Position numbers and translations under genes: made by a program
The notes under the pieces: generated by a model
What the model saw: the letters and a program-made list of their open reading frames with translations, nothing else
The model's database searches: none
What the model was told of the DNA's origin: nothing
Part shown: piece after piece, positions 49,962 to 58,405 of the stretch
How the letters are laid out: each line of letters opens with the position of its first letter
How positions within the stretch are numbered: position 1 is the first letter of the stretch
Assembly (NCBI GenBank): GCA_019677205.1
Contig: JAAMXY010000334.1
Coordinates: forward strand, 1-58,405
Source: Pinguiococcus pyrenoidosus
Lineage: Eukaryota; Sar; Pinguiophyceae; Pinguiochrysidales; Pinguiochrysidaceae
Direction of reading: 5' to 3'
DNA: 58,405 nucleotides

Positions 49962-50991
49962 ATGTTCCGCACCGTCGCCCTCGCCGCCCTCGTGGCATCT
50001 GCCACCGCCTTCGCGCCCAAGGCGTTCAAGGCGCCCACCCGCGCTGCTCGCCAGGTGAAGCCGCCTCTCGCTTCGGGGCTCGACGATGCCTCCGGATGGA
50101 GATCTAAGCCGAGATCCGCCCTTTGCAGCCCCTCAAGATGAGCTTCGAGTCCGAGGTCGGCGCGCAGCCTCCTCTCGGCTTCTGGGATCCGCTTGGTCTG
50201 CTCGCCGATGCCGACCAGGAGCGCTTCGACCGCCTCCGCTACGTCGAGGTGAGGTCCTCGGCTGCTTGGGAGGTGGAGATCCTGGCTGACTTTCGCCCTT
50301 TTGTACAGATCAAGCACGGCCGCATCAGCATGCTCGCCATCCTCGGCCACCTCGTGACCACCGCGGGAGCTCGCCTTCCGGGCAACATTGACTTCCAGGG
50401 TGCGCTCGCCGTGCTTCTTCGTCGAGGGGCACCCTCAGCTGACGAAGCTCGGCGTTTCCCGCTGCTTAGGAACTGCTTTCTCTGATATCCCGACCGGCCT
50501 TGCCGCCTTCAGCAAGATCCCGCTCGCCGGCACTCTGCAGATCATCTTCTTCATCGGTGCTCTGGAGCTTGGCTTCCTCCAGGTATGGCTTTCTTGCGGG
50601 AAGGGGGGCAGGGCGGAGGGAGGGCGGAGGGAGATTGAAGAGCGTAGGATTCCCACAGCTAACCCATGGCCTATTTGCAACGACTTCAGGTCCAGGACCA
50701 GATTGAGGAGGACTGCGAGGCTCGCATGGACTCGCAGGGCTGGAGTGCCGCCAAGAAGGACTCCAAGCGCGCCATTGAGCTGAACAACGGCCGCGCCGCC
50801 CAGATGGGCATCCTTGCCCTCATGGTGCACGAGAAGCTCGACAACAACCCGTACATCATCAACTCGCTCATCGGTAAGGCCACCTGCGGGCGATGGAAGA
50901 GCAAGTCGGGAGTCGCAATCCATCTGAGCATCTTCCCCCGTTCTTCTCCTCTGCTGCAGGTGCCCCGGTGGATTTCAACGCTGGCTTCTAA
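49962..50991 (+). CDS. fucoxanthin-chlorophyll a/c-type light-harvesting protein, six exons
   Basis: Exons 49962-50054, 50129-50248, 50309-50399, 50470-50582, 50690-50873 and 50960-50991 give 210 residues, the usual length. The antenna protein sits in the thylakoid membrane and binds chlorophyll a/c and carotenoids. The leader MFRTVALAALVASATAFAPK is the typical signal peptide with Phe at the cleavage site, followed by a short transit region. Helix 1 has RFDRLRYVEIKHGRISMLA (chlorophyll-binding E and H, assembled across intron 2), helix 2 GTLQIIFFIGALELGFLQ, and helix 3 AIELNNGRAAQMGILALMVH. It ends APVDFNAGF. Five introns in a gene this small are notable, since many algal antenna genes have few. 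Its stop is 254 bases from the second NIF-type phosphatase. Confidence 0.95.
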
Positions 50992-51245
50992 GCCGGTAGC
51001 TTGCTCACGGCGATGAACATAGTCAGGACACCTTAGAGTGTCTGTGATTGCTCCATGAAGCGCAGAGTGCATGCGTTGGAATGATGTTGCGGTACAAAGC
51101 GGCGAAAGGGCCGGAGAAAGTTCATCCTTTCTGCAATGCCGTCGGGCGCAAGCGCTCCTCTCTCTCTGTGGTTCCCCGTCGCTCCGGAGTCCTGCAGCAC
51201 CTTGTTTGCCAACGGCAAGCCAGAAGCGAAAGCCCAGAGCCGCCA

Positions 51246-52208
51246 CTAGTTCTCTTGCCCTCCTAGCTCAAGGTTGTAGTGCTTCTTCAGGAAGTCTTCG
51301 ATACCGAAGAGCTTGTGCAGCACCGGGCGCACATCTTCCACCTGCTCCAACATGTCTAGCACCTCCAGGACCTTGGCCAAGGCCTTGTCGTCCGTCTGAT
51401 CGAAGAAGTCCGGGACGGGGATCCCGTTGCGCGGGTTCGCCACGAAGCTAGCTGGGTTGTTGTCTATCAAGACCACTCGGGAGAGGTCCTCCTTCACCAC
51501 CGATAAATCCTTCACGTAGATTCCGTACGACGTGCTGCACGACGGCCGATAGAAGCGCCCTTTGAACAGCTTTTCGTCCTGCGCGGCAAAACCAGAAGAC
51601 AAGGAAGGTCACGGTGACTGGACACATGGACTGGAGGTGCAGAGCAAGGAGCCGGCACCTGCTCAAGCGCATCCAGCACCGGACCCGCGTAGACGTCCAT
51701 CGCCGCGGTGAAGACATAGGTATCAAATCGCTTGCACACTTCCTGCGGACATGTTCGTGTCACGGCGTCAGCCTTCTGCGGTTCTTTCACTCAGTGGCCG
51801 GACGCCAAGAACCCCGATCCCAGATGCCAGCCAAGATCCAACCTTCAGAAACTTCTCCAGGCCCGGTCTCTTGTTCACTTGCACGTACTCTCCCGTCTCC
51901 ATCTGGACCACCATGTTGTCCTCGTACGGCCTGCTGTCCGGCCTCTGCTCCAGCTGGCGGTAGTCCATCTTGGAGCTCAGGAAGATGCTGTGCAAGAGGC
52001 ACTCGTCCATGTCCAACACGACGGTCATCTTGGGCAGCTTTTCCTTGGGGGCGGACTGCGTGGAAAACGACCGCTTGGAGAAGGTCTGGAGACGTCTGTC
52101 CAGCCCCGCGCGCCAGGACAGGCGCTTGCGAGGGGAGCACTGCCACTGGAAGCGTCTGGACAGCAGCGACAGCCGCTGCGCGGCGAGAGCGCTCAGAGTG
52201 GCCTCCAT
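51246..52208 (-). CDS. NIF-type HAD phosphatase with mitochondrial-like presequence, three exons
   Basis: Exons 52208-51843, 51742-51659 and 51578-51246 give 260 residues. The catalytic loop is VVLDMDECLLHSIFLS (DxDxC). RFDTYVFTAAMDVYAGPVLD spans exon 2, and VVLIDNNPASFVANPRNGIPV carries the second acidic motif. The C-terminal helix LEVLDMLEQVEDVRPVLHKLFG is shared with the paralogue at 41934-42692. The N-terminal 55 residues are basic, Ser-rich and end RLQTFSKRSFSTQSA, a strong mitochondrial presequence pattern. Tim50 is the known mitochondrial member of this fold, but no membrane helix follows the presequence here, so it is more likely a soluble matrix or plastid phosphatase. Confidence 0.85.
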
Positions 52209-52974
52209 TTAAGTCGGAATCCCGCCTCTTCCGGCGCAAACGCGACGCCGCGGAAAGCGCAGCTGGGTCGAGCTGCGAGCCACACGTCCAACGGCTGGGT
52301 GGAAATGGAGTGGGAGCCGCGTGGCGCGTCAGAAGGCGGCGGAAGACGGTTTCAGCACAAAATGGCGCGAACTTGCCAACTTTAACTTGGATCGTACATG
52401 CGGGCGCGATGGAAGGCTTTGCTTTGAGGGGCTGTTGGGTTCGAGGGGACAGAGGGGGAGGGCAGTTTAGTTGCGAAGGTTCAAAGGATTCCGACGTACG
52501 GCGCTGGTCCGGAACTTTCGCCCACGGGTCCCGCGACCTCCAAGAGTCCCGTGACCGCAACGAGTCCCGTGACCGCAACGAGTCTGAGAAGGTTTTCGCG
52601 GATGAAAGAAGAGAGGCTGAGCCTGTTATCAAAAGGAAAGACACACACATGGCACCGATCTGGCAATCCGCTTTCAAGCTGATTCCGCTCAGACATCAAC
52701 ATACAAGGCCATCAGAAACGAAGAGACCGGCGAGGGGCAGGCGTGCAACGCGAGCCCTGGTCGCCGGTCTTTCCTGCAACGGGTGTGCTTCGGGAGAACA
52801 GAGATGGAGACCAAAACTGTGCGCCGCGGGGGCGCACACATGCAAACGCTCGTCGTCGTCCAAAGGCGATGCCGAGCACGGGACGCAGCGCCAGGCAGCA
52901 ATCTACTTGACCGAGGCGGTGCGTCCGCGTGCGTGCGGCCGCTCTTGCTTGCAGCTGGTCCTCGTTCTCGCTCA
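52209..52974. other. gap between two - strand genes, with a short 18-base tandem repeat
   Basis: About 770 bases. Two perfect copies and one partial copy of AGTCCCGTGACCGCAACG occur at 52527-52580. No gene is supported, although the - strand is open through part of it (repeat read as SLRSRD). Confidence 0.45.
52545..52580. repeat. 18-base tandem repeat, two perfect copies
   Basis: AGTCCCGTGACCGCAACG at 52545-52562 and 52563-52580, with a diverged copy immediately upstream. Confidence 0.85.
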
Positions 52975-53601
52975 CTAAATATCCATGTCGAACATGAGGC
53001 CGTCGCCGTCCGGTCGCTCGCCGGCTCGGCCGTCCCCCAGTGGCAGGTCCAGCTCGCGGAGCGCGTTCTGCCTCTGCCGGTTCTCCTCCTCCGGGGAGGG
53101 CCCGAGGCGGCAGCACTCCCCAAAGCTGCTGCGGCGGATGCGGTCGTACATCTCCGACGCCTTCTGCTCGTAGTCTGCACACAGCGAGCAGGCACTAGGC
53201 TGCCGAAGCGGCATGGGCAACGAGCGCGCCTCCCCCTCGCGCGCCTGGAGCGCCTCGCTCAGGCTGCTGAGCGCCTTCGCGCTGCGCAAGCGCGATTCAA
53301 ACATGCGACTCTCCCTGGCGCGCAGCTCGGAGTCCTCCGAGCTGGACTCGCTGACGGCCGGGCTCTCTACGGTGGAGGCCTCTGAGGGCACCACGCTGGC
53401 CGGCCGCGCCAGCGGCGCGAACGGCACGGGCTCCAGCAGGTCCAAGAGCCCATCTTCGGACGTCCGCAGGGCCAGCGGCACACTGTGCGCCAGCGCCGGG
53501 TCCTTCTTGGGCGGGTCCGCCCGCGGCCGTCTTCGGTTGGCGCCACTGGGCCTCGGGGGAATGTCCTGCGCGCGCGAGCGCGCGGCGTTGGTGGCCGACA
53601 T
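52975..53601 (-). CDS. unrecognised 208-residue acidic/Ser-rich protein
   Basis: A single-exon frame from MSATNAARSRAQDIPPRP to DGDGLMFDMDI. The first half is Pro/Arg-rich and then Ser/Glu-rich (SESSSEDSELRARES). The middle has a probable helix (MFESRLRSAKALSSLSEAL). A more conserved-looking segment follows with Cys pairs (CSLCADYEQKASEMYDRIRR, then FGECCRLG). The C-terminus is acidic with the short motif LMFDMDI, which looks like a docking or activation-type peptide. No family was recognised. Codon use and composition match its neighbours. It lies upstream of, and on the same strand as, the NIF-type phosphatase. Confidence 0.5.
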   Translation of the reverse strand: MSATNAARSRAQDIPPRPSGANRRRPRADPPKKDPALAHSVPLALRTSEDGLLDLLEPVPFAPLARPASVVPSEASTVESPAVSESSSEDSELRARESRMFESRLRSAKALSSLSEALQAREGEARSLPMPLRQPSACSLCADYEQKASEMYDRIRRSSFGECCRLGPSPEEENRQRQNALRELDLPLGDGRAGERPDGDGLMFDMDI

Positions 53602-55244
53602 GCTGCCGGCGGCGGCGCCGAGGTGGTGGAGTGAACCGAAGGGAGGCGGCGAAAGAATTCGCCGCACACGCAGAGGCGCTCACGGCGCAGCCGCGGGCCA
53701 GGGCTTCACGGTCCTCAAGGGGCGTCGAGCGCTGCGGGTGCCGACCAAGGCAGGTCGACGGGGCGCGCGGCGCACGCGAGAAACTGCGCGGAGTTCGGAT
53801 CGGAGTCGGACCGCTGAGGCGGACGAGATGCGATCGAGTGGCTTCAGGCCGGGGGTGTAACTTACTTACTGGTCGACCGAAAGCACACGCTCGCCGACCT
53901 GCCACTCGTTCCCGAGCTGTACGACTCCCCGCGGGCCTCGTTTGTGGGGGATGGGGGCTGTTGGATTTTTCCCGTCGCACTGGATCTTATTGCGAAGCTG
54001 GGCAGGACACGGAAAGCCATGTTGCATTTTGCCTGCCACCATGCATCCGGCCGGCCGCGATAAAGATTCTCTTGGTCCCATTGGGCATAGGGCGTGAATA
54101 TAATCTGGTATAATCTGCTGCTGCCACTTGCGAGCGCGGGCATAGCATGGCGCAGTATCCGCCAAGTTGAACCAGGCAATAATTTCAAAAGGCTGGCAAG
54201 CTGGTTAGCCAACAGATGCGGGCGGAGCCGAAACTTGCACCCCGAGAGTTTCTCGCGCGAGGGCCAATGAACCGGTGGAGCGCTACGCAACCGATTCTCA
54301 TCCTATTGGGGTTTACGCCGCGCGGTGTTCGCCCCCCGCCCATTGGTGCGTCCTGCGCACAACGCCCGTAGGCCCCCGCGCCGCCCCTGTGTACGCGAGT
54401 CGTCGCCCCGCTATTCAAGCCAATCAGCAAGGTTGGAACCGCGGACACCTGGACTCCGCCGGGCAGTAAGCGGGGCATACGCCGCGCAGCAGACTCCGTT
54501 CCGCGCCGCCCGCACCAGAGGTGCGCAGCGGGACGCGTGGACGCCTCGAGCCATTCTTCCTGGGAATGCTTGTAGCCTTGTTTACGTATATTATTGCAGA
54601 CGCCACCGTTTTCACGTCCAGGTAGAAGTTTGAGATTTAAGATACGGCAGCAAGTAGCAAATCGGAGGCAGTGTGCAAGGTTGAGGTTTCTCACCATTCG
54701 TCAAAGGTTCTGACGTCTGCAAGGAGGGATTTCCACGTGCTGTATCCCACGTGTCAAGTCTCATCTTCAATGAAACGTCTGCTCCCGCCTATTCCCCCAT
54801 CCTTCACACCTCCTCTTTGAAGTTCCACCTCCTTATTCCCCGCAAAGTCGCGGCCAGTTCCGTTGTGCGATCAACAGCTATTGTGGCCACGTCCGCCGGA
54901 GCGCATCTGGACCTCCCCAGCTTTTTCAGCCCTTTCTGCCACTTTCAGCCTCAACACCCAGCGAAAGCTTCGAAGCGCCTTTCGGCACTTCGCCGCGACA
55001 GCACAGCGGTACTTCCCTCTCCCCCCTCTCCCTCCTCTCCTTGTCTCCCTTGCGACGACCTCGGCATGCCGCGGCGGTGACAGACTGCGCGTCTACAGCG
55101 GGAGAACTCCGCGACGCGCCGATCAGCTGATCGCCGCGGAAGCTGCCAACGCCGCATCTTCCGCGCCAAACGAGCGCTTCGCCTCCCCAGACTCCCGGCG
55201 ACTCGAGCGGCCCTTGCGCCACCTGCGCACCAGCGGCCTACGCC
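53602..55244. promoter_or_regulatory. 1.6 kb divergent intergenic region, nothing recognised
   Basis: It contains CCAAT boxes (for example near 54420), a TCAGCTGAT palindromic element at about 55121, and a CGCGCCAAAC E2F-like word at 55164. Open frames here have no motif or splice pattern. Confidence 0.4.
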
Positions 55245-57022
55245 ATGCTGCCCGGCGGCGGCCAGGCCGGGCCCAAGGCCGCCGCGACCGACGAAACCCC
55301 CAGGGCGCCCATTCGCGCCGAGGCCGGCACGTACCGCAGACCCGACTGGAACCGCATGCGCGGCGTCATGGAGCCCATGGCTGCGCCGCGAGAGCTGATG
55401 CGCGGGCCGCCGCAGGCGTGGCGCGGGTACGCCACGCCCTACACCAGCCGCTACCGGGGCCTTCCTAGTCCGGCGGCCATGAGAGGGGCGCCGGCCATCG
55501 ACGTGGGGGGTAAGGCACTCGCGAGAGGCCCTTGGCTTGGCGACTGCTCAGCTTGTGGAACGTGCAGGTGGCCACGCGAGCTATTCCTCGCGCTTCTACG
55601 GCAACGCCATCGACGACTACGACCGGTCCGGGGACCGCAGAGGCGACCGCGAGGCGCCGTACTGGAGGTGAGGCGATGCGAAGGTTTCCCCAGGCAATCG
55701 TGCGCTAGAAGAGGAAAGGTCGTGATGCGTCTCTTTGAACTCGAACGAACAATCCTTGGCAGAAGTCCGCATTATCGTCGGAATTTTCGACCACTTCGGG
55801 GCCGAGGCCGCAGCGCAGATGGGCGGAGCCATAGTCCCATTCGGCCGCAGAGCCCCAACCGCGCGCGGAGCCGGAGTCGCAGCCGGGACCGCTGGCCTCC
55901 CGGTGCCGAAGTGCGAGAGAGCGTGTATGGCCGAGCGCGCGACCCCTTCGACTACGCGCCGGCGGCGGGACATGTGGTGGAGTTGCAGCACTTGCAGTCA
56001 GGTGCGGCGTTCGTTGGCACTTGAAGTCGTGAGGACGAACTATGCTCACTATGGATTTGTGTTTGTTGTTGTTGTTGTTGTTGTTGTTTTTGTTGTGTTC
56101 GGCACCTATCAAAGGTTCCGGGCTGCCGTTTGGGTTGCAGCGGGACGAGACGGCGAGCAACGGGGGCAGCGTCAGTGAGACGGCGAGCTTGGTGCGGACC
56201 CGTTTGGGCCTGGCTTCGGAGCGCAGCGATGCACAGGAGTCGCAGGATCAGGCCTCCGTCACCAGTGGCACAAAGACAGATGCGTCCGACCCAGCAGTGC
56301 AAACGTCCTTTGCACTGCCGCCGGACCGCCGAAGGGTCCAAACCAGCTATCCACGGAGCATCGCGGTGCGTGGTAGCGAATCGATCGGAGGAGCACAATG
56401 CTTTTGTGACCCACCCAGCGGTCTGAGCACGCGACGCACCTTTGATGTCCCCCACAACAGGAATCTTCTGCTCACGATGCAGACGTGGAGAGCGCGAGCA
56501 ACTTCTCAGATCCGAGCGAGTCGAGCGCCAACCTTCGAGGCCTCCGAAGGCGTGCAGGTATGGCTGGCTTTGTGTCGTTGGATTCCGTGCCTTCCGGATC
56601 CTCCTCTTTGTGGCGGTGCGATGCTCATGAGCGCATGTATGCTTGCTTTTCCCGCGCGTCCAAGCAGAGAGCGGAAGCGAGCGCGGAGGCTACGACACCC
56701 CCAGTGACGTGTCGAGCTTGCATCGCGAGCCGCAGTACAATAGCGATGTCACCAACCCAGCTCTGGTACGTTGGCGAAGAACGCAGAAGCCCAGCCCTGT
56801 CGCGCGCATGTCGTTGGCAACTCTGATGGTATGTCGTTGACATTTCTCACGGCCTCCCTTTCTGTTGGCGCGCAGAGTGACCACTTCGGGGATGGCACCT
56901 ACCAGAGCGACATTGCAAGCACGGTGGCGAGCACTGACGTGCAACCGCCGGAGTCGGTGGCGTCCATGCGCACGCCGCCATCTTCCCCCGGAGCGCAGTC
57001 GTTCGCATCGTCCGGCCTTTAG
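55245..57022 (+). CDS. unrecognised Ser/Arg-rich protein, seven exons
   Basis: Exons 55245-55509, 55568-55667, 55763-56001, 56115-56296, 56461-56557, 56668-56765 and 56876-57022 give 375 residues, all junctions GT-AG and in phase. The N-terminal part is Pro/Arg-rich (RRPDWNRMRGVMEP, YATPYTSRYRGLP). An RS-like stretch follows (SPNRARSRSRSRDRWP), then a Ser/Asp-rich low-complexity half (ASNFSDPSESSANL, GGYDTPSDVSSLH, SDHFGDGTYQSDI) ending MRTPPSSPGAQSFASSGL. Short S/TP and SD motifs suggest a phosphorylated, largely disordered protein. No family was recognised; stramenopile-specific flagellar or cytoskeletal proteins often look like this. Intron 3 contains a GTT run. Confidence 0.65.
56064..56088. 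repeat. (GTT)n microsatellite in intron 3 of the Ser/Arg-rich gene
   Basis: Eight uninterrupted GTT triplets within the 113-base intron, forming part of its pyrimidine-rich 3' half. Confidence 0.85.
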
Positions 57023-57287
57023 ATAAATGGGATGCGAACCAGGTCTGCGCGCGAGTTTTGCGCAGCCTTTTGTAGCAGATGCCGCACCAGATGCGGCACC
57101 ATATCCGTGAGGTGATATGGGATCAACTTGTCGATTTGAGGACGGAATCAAGAAACACACACACAGGAGACATGCCCCCGCGGAGATCCAGCGAGATCCA
57201 CGGCACAGAGACACCTTCCAACTTGGACGAAAGCTTTCGAAGCGTGCAGAAGGGATTTTTTTCCTAGATAATCCGACTTGACTCCAT

Positions 57288-57797
57288 CTAGTTCTCCTCC
57301 GCGGCGCCTTCGCCCTCGCCATCAGCCTCCGCCTGCGTGTTCCTTGTGTAGATGTGCTGGTTGTGGTGCTTCACTACGCGGGAGATGTGCCCCTCATCCT
57401 CCAGATATCTGATCGCCTTCCGCGCCAGAGAGCCCGTGACCTTCAGCCGCTCCACAATTCCCGCCACCGTGATGACCTTCATGCGCGGAACCTCCTCTTC
57501 CAGCCGCTTGAAGGTCTCCTCGTCAAAGAGGACCTAGACCGAATCCGAGCGGATGAGCATCTTTCCGCCATACGTTTCTCCAAGCGGCCATTCGAAGTCG
57601 CGAGCATCTCTCGGCACAGCTTTACTGCCCCCTCCCGGATCCTCCCGAACTCGCCCGATCGAGGAACGTGAACCCACCTTGTTCATCGCGGAGTCGCGGT
57701 TGGCCTTCTTGGACCACTTCTTCTTCTTGGACTTGCCTCCGGCGAGCGCCGCGGCCATCTTCTGCTCCTTCGTCTTCTGCTGCGTCTTGGGAGGCAT
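57288..57797 (-). CDS. RPS25: 40S ribosomal protein S25 (eS25), two exons
   Basis: Exons 57797-57678 and 57533-57288 give 121 residues. Exon 1 encodes the basic tail MPPKTQQKTKEQK to KKKKWSKKANRDSAMNK, as in all eukaryotic S25. Exon 2 begins VLFDEETFKRLEEEVPRMK and carries the winged-helix core VITVAGIVERLKVTGSLARK and HISRVVKHHNQHIYTRN. The C-terminus has an extra acidic tail (EADGEGEGAAEEN) not usual in animals or yeast. eS25 sits in the head of the 40S subunit near the E site. The intron (144 bases) lies right after the conserved Lys, with donor GTGGGT. Confidence 0.96.
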
Positions 57798-58405
57798 GGT
57801 GGCAGCTGGTTCAGTGCAACAAGAAGTCGGAAAGTGAAACGCGCCCCTTGTGGCCCGCTCGGCAGCTAGGGTTACGCCCGCGCTGCGGAACGGCAACCAG
57901 TAGGAACGATGAAAGACAAAATATCACTTTGAATATTTCAAATTAATGGCGTTGTGACGGAGAGACAGTGATAACGGTGAGTCGAAGTCATCCAACAGTG
58001 CCCATATGGCCGTTGGGGAGTGGGAACCGCACGGAAGTAGGAGAGACTGCGAGTGTTGAAGCTGAAGTAGGAAAGATGTGGATACGTAGGCCGAGGGGAT
58101 CCACGTCAGAGGATCCCCACGGCAGAGAAGTGTCTCACAAGTCGCTCTCCTTGACGCACGAGCGAGAATTCCCTCTTTTGCTCTTCTATCTTGCCTTTGC
58201 TTTTCCATCTATTCAACTCTTTCTGGTTCTCCTATACGGGCGGGCACACTGCAGTACTCGTTTTCGAAGCCCACGTTACATTTGGTGACACGAGTGGGAG
58301 TGCTCCCCCGAGTTTAGTATGAACCCTGAAAGAGATGGACTAACCCTTGACACCGAATTAAGGTATGGCTGGGTAAAGTTCTGCGGGACGGCCAGAGGCT
58401 TCGCG
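57798..58405. other. right-hand end, upstream of RPS25; nothing recognised
   Basis: About 600 bases. It begins with the RPS25 promoter (a TATTTCAAATTAATGG stretch near 57935). A small hairpin, GGGGATCC at 58095-58102 and GGATCCCC at 58111-58118, is the only structure seen. Confidence 0.4.

Noticed and set aside
54751-55080. Ser/Pro-rich + strand frame upstream of the orphan gene
   Set aside because: No motif, no splice connection in phase to 55245, and composition like the surrounding noncoding DNA.
58095-58118. Hairpin GGGGATCC/GGATCCCC as a terminator
   Set aside because: Eight-base arms without a T run in a eukaryotic context and no gene ending beside it; most likely chance.

Overview
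This is a nuclear window from a photosynthetic eukaryote with a secondary plastid of red-algal origin. The best fit is an ochrophyte (stramenopile) alga; a haptophyte is not excluded. Three things support this. One gene encodes a fucoxanthin-chlorophyll-type light-harvesting protein. Several proteins start with a signal peptide followed by a Phe-containing cleavage context (SATAFAP, SAVAFR, VDGFVAP, AQGFKA). Genes have many short GT-AG introns, mostly about 60-240 bases, and the standard stop codons. A tubulin glycylase-like protein suggests the cell is flagellated. I found no transposase, phage, CRISPR or bacterial operon structure.

Layout, left to right. 1-19190: a cut-off membrane protein (-), an MFS transporter (-), a three-WW/MyTH4/FERM protein (+), a cyclic-nucleotide-regulated AGC kinase (-), an inositol monophosphatase with a signal anchor (+), a RECQ1-type helicase (-), sphingosine-1-phosphate lyase (+) and a fatty-acid/sterol hydroxylase (+). 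19190-32100: a lysine/alanine-rich coiled-coil protein predicted for the thylakoid lumen (-), a DUF1348/NTF2-like protein (+), a redoxin-like plastid protein (-), a TTLL3-like glycylase (+) and a 12-exon plastid membrane protein that fuses an AtpI-like segment to a guanylate-kinase-like domain (-).

32200-43000: an RS/FHA protein of the SNIP1 type (+), an SPF30-like splicing factor without a visible Tudor domain (-), a tRNA-Val with anticodon GAC (-), a Rab GTPase with a long N-terminal extension (+), a small lumenal protein (-), an FLVCR/SLC49-type MFS transporter (-) and an NIF-type phosphatase (+). 43200-58405: proline dehydrogenase (-), a TauE/SafE-type permease (+), a GUCD1-family protein (-), the light-harvesting protein (+), a second, probably mitochondrial, NIF-type phosphatase (-), two unrecognised proteins (-, +) and ribosomal protein S25 (-).

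Genes alternate strand almost strictly, so most promoters are shared between divergent neighbours and most 3' ends converge, some within 23-66 bases. Exon-intron models were built by hand: each junction keeps the reading frame and follows GT-AG. Where a junction is uncertain the entry says so. Family names come from motifs recognised by eye; no database search was run.
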